Source of the DNA: Paenibacillus sp.
Lineage (GTDB): Bacteria; Bacillota; Bacilli; Paenibacillales; Paenibacillaceae
NCBI GenBank assembly: GCA_031254035.1
Contig: JAIRVF010000089.1
Coordinates: forward strand, 1-48,728
DNA length: 48,728 nt
Direction: 5' to 3'
Part shown: piece after piece, positions 42,197-48,728 of the stretch
Layout of the letters: every line of letters begins with the position of its first letter
How positions within the stretch are numbered: position 1 is the stretch's first letter
Translations under genes and position numbers: made by a program
The notes under the pieces: model-generated
Seen by the model: only the letters and a program-made list of their open reading frames with translations
What the model was told of the DNA's origin: nothing
Database searches by the model: none

Positions 42197-42412
42197 TTGA
42201 AGAATAGAAAAATGAGAACATGGGCAGTTTCCGATATGGCTTTGCTGTTAGCATTAGATTTAACGAGTGGAAGCAAGGCAGCCGCGATAGCGTCGGACAC
42301 ACTAGCCGATCAAGCGGGAAGAAGTTGCTGTGTGGGTAAACCGATATATTCGCGGGGTTGTATTAGGAATTCAATAATTAATTTGCGGACATTTTGTAGA
42401 TCCTTCACGTAA
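42197..42412 (+). pseudogene. Remnant of a secreted-protein gene downstream of marR
   Basis: AAAGGAGG precedes an ATG-like start (42197, TTG) of a protein beginning KNRKMRTWAVSDMALLLALD, which resembles a signal peptide with a charged residue in its core, followed by TSGSKAAAIASDTLADQAG. After about residue 43 the sequence becomes low-quality; another frame (VAVWVNRYIRGVVLGIQ) looks as coding as the first, then stops. I read it as a gene reduced to its signal peptide and a short piece. The family is unknown. A terminator follows at 42443. Confidence 0.45.
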
Positions 42413-42442
42413 AATATAATGGACCTGCCAAAATATTTAAGA

Positions 42443-42476
42443 GGCTCATTCCTTTGGGATGAGTCTATTTTCTGTT
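42443..42476 (+). terminator. Terminator after the decayed gene
   Basis: GGCTCAT and ATGAGTC arms (with one G-T pair) around CCTTTGG-type loop, followed by TATTTTC and TGTTTTTTC. Confidence 0.55.
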
Positions 42477-42723
42477 TTTTCATTCTCTTATGTGTTTTTC
42501 AAATGTCCAAATCATAAGTCTCTGCCATATAGTTCGTTCCGTATTCTTTTTAGTTTTTTAGTCTCAGATTATTTGGGGCATTTTGTAATATTGAGTAATT
42601 TGGAGTAGTTCATAAGTGATATTTTTGAATAATAATTAATGATATGAAATAAATACCCGATATAAACAAAGTAATATTTCTTTTGCATTTATATTTTAAA
42701 ATTTTTAGGAGGGAAATAAAGTT
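42477..42723. other. AT-rich upstream region of the SLH-domain gene
   Basis: The 247 bp hold no ORF of note. AGGAGGG at 42707-42713 is the ribosome binding site for TTG 42724. No clear promoter pair can be assigned because the region is too AT-rich. Confidence 0.3.
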
Positions 42724-43419
42724 TTGGGAACTAATAAGAAGAAGATCACAAAGTATGTACTTTCATCAACATTGCTGGTAAACACCGTGGTGGGCCAGGC
42801 GGCTGTAGTATTTGCAGCAGATGAGAAAAAACCGGAAATCATGCAATCAACTGTCAAAGAACTTTTTGACAAAGGGATTTTTACGGGGGACGAAAAGGGA
42901 AATTTGAATTTGGAAGGCAAGCTTACCCGTATACAGGTTGCTGCTATCTTATCTAGAGCATTGAATTTGCATGTGGATACTACAGTAACCACTTCGTTTA
43001 AGGATGTAAGTGCGGATAGCTGGGGCTTGAAGTACATAGACGCTCTGCAAAAGCTGGGAGTTATGGTTGGTTCAGACGGGAAGTTCCGTCCAAATGCTGT
43101 AATTACTAAAGAAGAACTGGCTGTTATCTTTGTTCGTATTACACAAACAAGTATCGTAGGGAAAGGAACTAATCTTTCTGTTACTGATGCAAACGAAATT
43201 AGTGGTTGGGCTAAACCATATGTGCAAGCAGCAATCGAGGCTGGACTAATTACAACAGTTAATGGCAAATTTAGTCCTAAATCCGAAGTAACTCGTCAAG
43301 ATATTGCAGTCATTACTGATGAATTTATTAAAGATTCGAAATTTGAAAAATACAAGAAATCTATTAATAATTTGCTGGATGAGGGCAAAAAGATTTCAAA
43401 TAGTGACCCAACTGTCTAA
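42724..43419 (+). CDS. SLH-domain secreted surface protein
   Basis: The 231-residue protein has a signal peptide (KKKITKYVLSSTLLVNTVVG, cleavage probably after VFA near residue 31). Three S-layer homology repeats follow: about residues 38-80 (LTRIQVAAILSRALNL), 85-140 (FKDVSADSWGLKYIDALQKL, then ITKEELAVIFVRI) and 150-205 (WAKPYVQAAIEAGLI, VTRQDIAVITDEF). SLH domains bind pyruvylated secondary cell-wall polymer. There is no additional large domain, so the protein may just coat or anchor partners. The start is TTG with AGGAGGG about 10 bases upstream. It lies just before a glycosyltransferase cluster. Confidence 0.85.
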   Translation: MGTNKKKITKYVLSSTLLVNTVVGQAAVVFAADEKKPEIMQSTVKELFDKGIFTGDEKGNLNLEGKLTRIQVAAILSRALNLHVDTTVTTSFKDVSADSWGLKYIDALQKLGVMVGSDGKFRPNAVITKEELAVIFVRITQTSIVGKGTNLSVTDANEISGWAKPYVQAAIEAGLITTVNGKFSPKSEVTRQDIAVITDEFIKDSKFEKYKKSINNLLDEGKKISNSDPTV

Positions 43420-43439
43420 GAGTTAACGGTCTAAAAAAA

Positions 43440-43491
43440 AGATAAAGGCCGTTATTCTGATTGCCTAGAATAACGGCCTTTATCTCTTATT
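43440..43491 (+). terminator. Strong terminator after the SLH gene
   Basis: A perfect 19-bp stem (left arm 43440-43458, right arm 43467-43485) with an 8-base loop, followed by CTTATTT. Its left arm begins AGATAAAGGCCGTTATTCT. Confidence 0.9.
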
Positions 43492-43514
43492 TAATTTTAA
43501 AAAGGAACATGGAA

Positions 43515-46454
43515 ATGAAAATATCTTCATGCATCTTAACTAGAAATAACGAACTTACGTTAGGTCGAGCAATTCAGAGTGTTATAAGTCATGTAGATGA
43601 GGTTGTAGTAGTAGATACAGGATCGAATGATAATAGTGTTCTGATTGCTAAGGAACTTGGAGCAACAGTTCATTTCTTTCCATGGTGTAAAGATTTCTCT
43701 GCTGCAAGAAATACTAGTCTACAGCATGCAACGGGTGCTGATTGGGTGCTGATTATTGATTCGGACGAAGAATTCGTATGGAATGAAAGCTTTAGTTTGA
43801 GGGATTGGCTTACTGAGTACGATCCTGCACAGGATGTTATTGCCTTTGAATGCAGGAATATTGAAAATATCAATTTAAAGACACTAGCTGTGACGCACAG
43901 TGAACGGCTTTTTTCTCCTTTATTTTTTTGTTACGAGGGAATTATTCATGAGAGACTGATCAGGGTAAATTCTCAGAGGGAGAGTAAGCTTGTTACCGTG
44001 TGTCCTTGTGCTATGTTTAATCACTTTGGATATTCATCAGAATTTCATGAGCAAAAGAATCTCAGAAATACTGATTTATTAATAAAAGCTATTCAAACTA
44101 ATCCGCTTGATGCTTTAAATTACCGATACATGGTTGCGGAAAAGTTCAACAGCAGATTATACGCAGAAAGTTTAAGCTATAGTAAAAAGGCACTTCAACT
44201 GATTCCTCTAAAAGAAAAGTATAGTCGTGCTCAAGTTTATTACTACCAAATGATGTCGCATTTGTTTTTGGATAATGTTACCGGAGCTGAAACAGTGATA
44301 GAAGCCTGTATCAATGAGTTACCTTTTTATGCAGATGCTTATGGAATAGCAGGTGAAATTTGCTTCAAAACAAAGCGGTGGGAAGAATCGTATTGTTGGT
44401 TTATGCAATGGGAACAGAAAGTAATGGATCATCACAATCACATGCAACCGTATCACTGTATTTCACTTAAGGAGACTTTTCAAGAACATAAGCGGATTGC
44501 TGCGATTGAAGTTATTAGAAATGAGGCTGGAACGATGAAGATTGGTATTTTGATTGCTTATGCAGATTTGGAATTAGATTGGGAAAACTTAATTGAACAT
44601 ATCCAGATGAGGTTTAATCCATTTACGTATGAAATATTTGCATGGGACAGTAGTTATGGCTCTAAACCATCAAAATCCTCGAAATCCTCTAAGAGACTTT
44701 CGAATCAAAATCGTGTCTGTGAATTGCATGGAAAAGATCTGGAAGAAGCGAAATCGAACCTCTTAGCAAGTTGCGATGCGAACCTTATTTGGTTGTGGGA
44801 AGCAAATGAGCGTCTTCAAGTCGATATGAATGCCGACATGCTTATAGATGCCATTGCACATTCAGGAAAAGTTACCGTTCGTGCATATTCGGATCGATTG
44901 GGAGCAGAGTGGAGAGAAGAGCGGATATGTATAAACGATCGTTATCCGTTGAAAGCGATCACTTCATCAATGATCGAAGCTGCTAATGATGATGCAAATC
45001 ATGAGCGAAGCCTCAAACAGATTATTATTGAAAAACCACTTATTCTGCCGATTGAAAAACATATGAAATACATGGAAGCTTATTCAAATGAGTCTCCACT
45101 TAAAAAGTTGTTGGCGTCATTCTCTTGTCATGAATACAAAACGGTAATCGATATGGAGAATCCCGATCCTTTAACTTCTGAATGGGTGACCACTCAATTC
45201 TTTAAAACGCTCGCGTATATTAATCAGAACTCGATTGAGGAAGCATCTTCTATTGTCTATCAAGTTCTGGATTCGGATCTTGAAGAAGAATTCATGTTGG
45301 ATTTTATATACCTATACGCGAAGTTGTCTCAGAACGTTACGATTTCAGATATGAAAAAAGATGCTATTGAGTTACTTGACAGTATCTTAGAATCTAATAT
45401 GACGATTAATACACGTCACATTTTAACTTCGGAAACACACTGGTTGGCGTTAAAAGCAGAATTGTTGTGGCAATTAGACGATCATCAACAAGCCATATTG
45501 ACATGGCGGCACAGCTTGGAGAGTTCCTCATTTACGAACGAAGAATGCGCCTATCGGATCGCTTGGGCTATTTATGAAGAGTATAAAGCAGAAGGTGCGG
45601 ATCAAATTGCCCGAAAGATTCTAGAAATATTCCAAGTTGATTCGAGCGAAGCACGCCTATTAATTAGCCCCATTTTCACGTATTTAAACATGACTGAATG
45701 GGCGTTGTTATTCCAGACTACTCGTCAACTTAGAAATATTGATGAGATAGAGGTAGAAGATCAAGCGTTAGTAAGTATCATTTTACCTGTTTATAATGAT
45801 GTGAAATTTTTAAGCGAGAGTATCCGCAGTGTTTTGAATCAGACTTATGTGAATCTTGAGCTAATTATCGTTGACGATGGATCCGATGTAGATATTAAAA
45901 AAATGGTTGATAAGTTCAAATATGATAAACGCATCAGGTTTTATAAGCTTAAAGACAATCAAGGATTGCCTAAAGCTTTGAATTTTGGAATCTCTGAGGC
46001 AAAAGGATCCATAGTGGGCTGGACATCAGCGGATAATTACGTTCATCCGCGGTGGCTTGAGAGAATGATATTCACATTGCAAGACTATCCCAAAGCTAGC
46101 GGAATCATCTCAGATTATTATCATATTGATAAAGATGGCATCGTTCTGGAAACAAAACGGATGCCGGCTTACAAGCTTAATGGTTTGCAAAACGGTGGTC
46201 CATCCTTTTTATGGAGAGCTGCTTCTCTGAATAAAACAGGTCCATTCGATGAAACATTATTTGGGATTGAAGACCGTGATTTTACAGTCCGGATGGCGTT
46301 ATCTGGTAAAATCCTCTTATTACCTGAACCCCTATATTATTACCGAATCCATGACCAAAGTTTGTCATCCAAAATTGATTCGGGCTCTTTAGGTGGATGG
46401 TCATCGCTGCATGATAAGCTCAAAAAGAAATGGCTTTATTTGAGTTTTATATGA
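43515..46454 (+). CDS. Multi-domain family 2 glycosyltransferase with TPR-like middle
   Basis: The protein has 979 residues. The N-terminal GT2 domain (residues 1-220) has ILTRNNELTLGRAIQSVI, VVVVDTGSNDNSV and the DXD-type IIDSDEEF, like SunS and other TPR-linked glycosyltransferases. TPR-like helices follow (about 220-350). A degenerate GT-like stretch starts at MKIGILIAYADLELDW (about residue 342), a second helical repeat region lies at about 520-750, and a C-terminal GT2 domain begins VSIILPVYNDVKFLSESIRS, has VDDGSD, TSADNYVHP in place of DXD, and the EDRDF base region. ATG 43515 has AAAAGGA 8 bases upstream. It probably adds sugars to a surface protein or polymer. Confidence 0.85.
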   Translation: MKISSCILTRNNELTLGRAIQSVISHVDEVVVVDTGSNDNSVLIAKELGATVHFFPWCKDFSAARNTSLQHATGADWVLIIDSDEEFVWNESFSLRDWLTEYDPAQDVIAFECRNIENINLKTLAVTHSERLFSPLFFCYEGIIHERLIRVNSQRESKLVTVCPCAMFNHFGYSSEFHEQKNLRNTDLLIKAIQTNPLDALNYRYMVAEKFNSRLYAESLSYSKKALQLIPLKEKYSRAQVYYYQMMSHLFLDNVTGAETVIEACINELPFYADAYGIAGEICFKTKRWEESYCWFMQWEQKVMDHHNHMQPYHCISLKETFQEHKRIAAIEVIRNEAGTMKIGILIAYADLELDWENLIEHIQMRFNPFTYEIFAWDSSYGSKPSKSSKSSKRLSNQNRVCELHGKDLEEAKSNLLASCDANLIWLWEANERLQVDMNADMLIDAIAHSGKVTVRAYSDRLGAEWREERICINDRYPLKAITSSMIEAANDDANHERSLKQIIIEKPLILPIEKHMKYMEAYSNESPLKKLLASFSCHEYKTVIDMENPDPLTSEWVTTQFFKTLAYINQNSIEEASSIVYQVLDSDLEEEFMLDFIYLYAKLSQNVTISDMKKDAIELLDSILESNMTINTRHILTSETHWLALKAELLWQLDDHQQAILTWRHSLESSSFTNEECAYRIAWAIYEEYKAEGADQIARKILEIFQVDSSEARLLISPIFTYLNMTEWALLFQTTRQLRNIDEIEVEDQALVSIILPVYNDVKFLSESIRSVLNQTYVNLELIIVDDGSDVDIKKMVDKFKYDKRIRFYKLKDNQGLPKALNFGISEAKGSIVGWTSADNYVHPRWLERMIFTLQDYPKASGIISDYYHIDKDGIVLETKRMPAYKLNGLQNGGPSFLWRAASLNKTGPFDETLFGIEDRDFTVRMALSGKILLLPEPLYYYRIHDQSLSSKIDSGSLGGWSSLHDKLKKKWLYLSFI

Positions 46455-46474
46455 TCCGTGAATGGGAGGAAAAT

Positions 46475-47275
46475 ATGAATTATTCACTTTTGGAAAAGAG
46501 TCATAGAGAAAATCAATTGGACTCTTTACGAATACTCTACAGAAATAAATTGTCAGATTTAAACAAAGTAAGGGTAAAGGTAACCGATTCCGAGAAGCGA
46601 TTGAAAGTAATACATGAGAAGTTCGAGAAGAGCAATCAATTGAATATCGCGCTACAACATCACTTGGATCGGATGCGACAACTTCTAAGTGACTCCAAGG
46701 CGCAAATCACGTTTGAAGAAGATTACAGACTAAGAACGAACTATTATATATCACAAATGTCCAAACAATCCGGCTCAACTACAATGGCATTAGATTGGAG
46801 AAGTTATAAAGGGGTCATTGTGTCGCCAGATTGTCTGCAAATTCAACGTGATCGAGCTGCCGGATTGATGTTGGAACTTTCTCGATCGGGATTCCTTTGT
46901 TTTGCCTTTAGTGAGGATACGATTGGAGATATGGAACGAATCTCTGATGGTTTCTACAAGTTTAAGAATGAAGTGTTTTTACTAAAATGGCTTCAAGCGC
47001 AGTCCGTCATTCCCATGGTTTTATGTTCTTCGATTCAACAATCTGCTTGGTTTGATTTGATTGAAGAAAAGATCTTATGGTACGACCTTTGCGGCCCTGA
47101 AAATATTTTTCTGGGGGATGATGCCTCCTCCAAGTTAAGGCACTATGATTTATTAAAACAAGCGAAGTATGTCACATACGCAGACTCATCATTTAAGAAA
47201 TATTTGTATGCAAGAAAAGATGCATTCTTTTTGGATGCAAACGAGTCTGGTCATCTGAAAATGAGATTTAACTAA
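46475..47275 (+). CDS. Coiled-coil protein with a GT-B N-terminal-like domain, short paralogue
   Basis: The 266-residue protein has an N-terminal coiled coil (about residues 1-90, Lys/Glu/Leu-rich), then a Rossmann-like domain: YKGVIVSPDCLQIQRDRAAG, GFLCFAFSED, KILWYDLCGPE, and YVTYADSSFKKYLYARKDAFFLDAN. The same order of segments recurs in the next protein (47295 on), where a second GT-B domain follows. Here the protein stops at that border, so it lacks the donor-binding half and is probably not an active transferase alone. GGGAGG lies before ATG 46475, 20 bp after the GT2 gene. It could be an accessory subunit or a truncated relic. Confidence 0.7.
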   Translation: MNYSLLEKSHRENQLDSLRILYRNKLSDLNKVRVKVTDSEKRLKVIHEKFEKSNQLNIALQHHLDRMRQLLSDSKAQITFEEDYRLRTNYYISQMSKQSGSTTMALDWRSYKGVIVSPDCLQIQRDRAAGLMLELSRSGFLCFAFSEDTIGDMERISDGFYKFKNEVFLLKWLQAQSVIPMVLCSSIQQSAWFDLIEEKILWYDLCGPENIFLGDDASSKLRHYDLLKQAKYVTYADSSFKKYLYARKDAFFLDANESGHLKMRFN

Positions 47276-47294
47276 GTACAAGAGGTGCCAAAAA

Positions 47295-48728
47295 ATGCGG
47301 AAGAATGTTATTCGTGATCGGAATAATCCCCTGAATATTGAAGTGCAATCCATACAAAAAGCTTTAGAGCAAGTTGAGTTTCTACGGGAGGATCAGCTTG
47401 GCTTATTGGAAGGAATCAACAATGAACTTTCAAGTCTGGAGTTAAAGTATCAAGAAAGTGAACAAGAGGTTCATCGGTTAAATGAAGAAATTGCAATTTG
47501 TAACATAGAATTAGCAAAGCATGATCTTTTGTTTGCAACGGAGTATAAAGCTAGACAAAAGAGATTTAAGGAAATTGTAGAATCCCCATTAACGCCAGAA
47601 GCTCGTGAAATTGCACGGGTAATCCAGCGTCATGAATTTAAGGGAATCGTTGTTTATCCTCATGCTGTGCATTGGGAGCCTCTTCAACGACCACAACATT
47701 TATTAATGGAATTTGCACGAAAAGGTTATTTATGCTTCTTCTGTGACTATTCAGAGTCCTTCTACATTAATGAAATCGAAGAACGGATGTTCGTCGTATC
47801 CAATCAAGATCATTTGTTACAGGTTTTGCAAACATACCATGTTCTAGTCATAAACTCTTATCTCTTACAGAATGCATGGATTGAGGAATTGCCTCATAAA
47901 ACGATTTGGTATGATGTATTGGACAGAGTAGACTTTTTCAGCCTCTATGACAGAAATATGCTGGCGAAACATTATCAAGTGCTGCATGATGCCGATATCG
48001 TGACTTATTCAGCTGTGAAATTAAATGAGTATGTAAAGGATCGGGACGACGCAATTTATTTGCCTAACGCTGTTAGACCAGGGGACTTTATTGTTACTGA
48101 AGACGTTAAGCTTGCGATTCCGGATGATTTAAAACCTATTCTGAAACGAAAGAAAAGAATCATTGGATATTTTGGTGCGATCGAAGAGTGGTTTGACACT
48201 GAATTAGTCAGAAAAATGGCGAGAGATCCACAAGTAATTATTGTTCTTATAGGTCATTGTGGTATATCCAAAGAGAATTTCCCGAAAAATGTTTACTTTT
48301 TAGGAATGAAGCCCTACTCGCAACTGAAAAACTATGCTGTTCATTTTGATGCTTTAATGATTCCTTTTATTGTGAACTCATTAACGAATGCGGTTTCTCC
48401 TGTTAAATTTTTTGAATACTGTTCATTGGGAAAACCCATTATTACTACACCAATAGCAGAGGTCTTATCTTATCAAGGCCCCGGTATTACTTATGTGGAC
48501 ACAGAACATTTTGACGGGTTCCATCGTAAATTGTGGGACTTGAGTAATGAGGCGAAAGCACATCTACAAAAACTCTCGGATGATAATCAATGGGGGAAAA
48601 GGGCTCTACAGATCGAAAGTGAATTGGAATCTAGGCAGTCTTGTTTAAAACTGTTCGCGAATCGATCTTTCTCTAACCATGTCAGTGTTTTTGCAGCTAC
48701 TTTTCTTGATTATGAAGGAGAAAATTAT
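47295..48728 (+). CDS. Coiled-coil GT-B glycosyltransferase (partial, runs off the window)
   Basis: 478 codons are visible with no stop. An N-terminal coiled coil (about residues 20-95) leads to a GT-B fold: first Rossmann domain FKGIVVYPHAVHWEPLQRPQ, GYLCFFCDYSES, TIWYDVLDRVDFF, YLPNAV; second domain RKKRIIGYFGAIEEWFDTEL, VYFLGMKPYSQLKNY, and VSPVKFFEYCSLGKPIIT, the usual donor-binding E-X-mid-length motif region (TuaH/GT4-like). Starts with AGAGGTG 7 bases before ATG 47295, 19 bp after the previous gene, so the three glycosyltransferase-type genes form an operon. Activity and sugar are not known. Confidence 0.85.
   Translation, partial: MRKNVIRDRNNPLNIEVQSIQKALEQVEFLREDQLGLLEGINNELSSLELKYQESEQEVHRLNEEIAICNIELAKHDLLFATEYKARQKRFKEIVESPLTPEAREIARVIQRHEFKGIVVYPHAVHWEPLQRPQHLLMEFARKGYLCFFCDYSESFYINEIEERMFVVSNQDHLLQVLQTYHVLVINSYLLQNAWIEELPHKTIWYDVLDRVDFFSLYDRNMLAKHYQVLHDADIVTYSAVKLNEYVKDRDDAIYLPNAVRPGDFIVTEDVKLAIPDDLKPILKRKKRIIGYFGAIEEWFDTELVRKMARDPQVIIVLIGHCGISKENFPKNVYFLGMKPYSQLKNYAVHFDALMIPFIVNSLTNAVSPVKFFEYCSLGKPIITTPIAEVLSYQGPGITYVDTEHFDGFHRKLWDLSNEAKAHLQKLSDDNQWGKRALQIESELESRQSCLKLFANRSFSNHVSVFAATFLDYEGENY

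Noticed and set aside
1..48728. A dedicated phage-defence or mobile island with integrase
   Set aside because: I saw no integrase, transposase gene, tRNA attachment site, restriction or toxin-antitoxin pair. The accessory genes appear as scattered single genes and relics.

Overview
The window looks like chromosomal DNA of a spore-forming Firmicute, most likely Paenibacillus or a close relative. The reasons are the AGGAGG-type ribosome binding sites, the frequent TTG and GTG starts, the gene order mutS-mutL-miaA-hfq ... spoVK-hflX-ynbB-glnR-glnA shared with Bacillus subtilis, a cotE spore-coat gene, and two tiny yjcZ-type sporulation genes. This assignment rests on gene order and protein style only; no rRNA or tRNA gene is visible.

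Positions 1-9600 are an accessory, gene-poor and partly decayed region. It holds a membrane-anchored C39-like peptidase, a divergent thyX, an unrecognised 168-residue protein, a GNAT acetyltransferase, an alpha/beta hydrolase, a quinone reductase divergent from a frameshifted HxlR regulator, the last 51 codons of an MFS exporter, a transglutaminase-like protein with an AraC regulator, a sugar nucleotidyltransferase with a large internal deletion, and a membrane-tethered DsbA-like oxidoreductase behind a possible attenuator.

Positions 9600-20660 hold housekeeping and spore genes: small membrane proteins, a PadR regulator, beta-carbonic anhydrase (ytiB), a HesB-like protein, an M32 carboxypeptidase, an SsuABC/ThiXYZ-type ABC importer, a YqjA-like membrane protein, cotE with a sigma-E-type promoter, and an amidoligase-fold protein between cotE and mutS.

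Positions 20660-38250 form the conserved core: mutS, mutL, an RsmJ-like methyltransferase, miaA, hfq, a class A penicillin-binding protein, a DUF402 phosphatase, a YdcF protein, spoVK, hflX, ynbB, glnR and glnA. At the expected spoVK position lies a broken spoVK, immediately followed by an intact, AT-rich, divergent spoVK homologue. Three copies of a short dispersed repeat with inverted ends lie at gene borders here and at thyX; in two of them the repeat supplies or touches the stop codon of the upstream gene.

Positions 38250-48728 are AT-rich: a DUF4870 protein, a second C39-like protein, two yjcZ-type microgenes, a CDF exporter with manganese-type site residues, a MarR regulator with strong palindromes, a decayed secreted-protein gene, an SLH-domain surface protein, and the start of a glycosyltransferase cluster that runs off the end of the window. 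The cluster contains a 979-residue multi-domain GT2 enzyme, a short GT-B-like half protein and its full-length relative. It may glycosylate a surface layer or make a surface polysaccharide.
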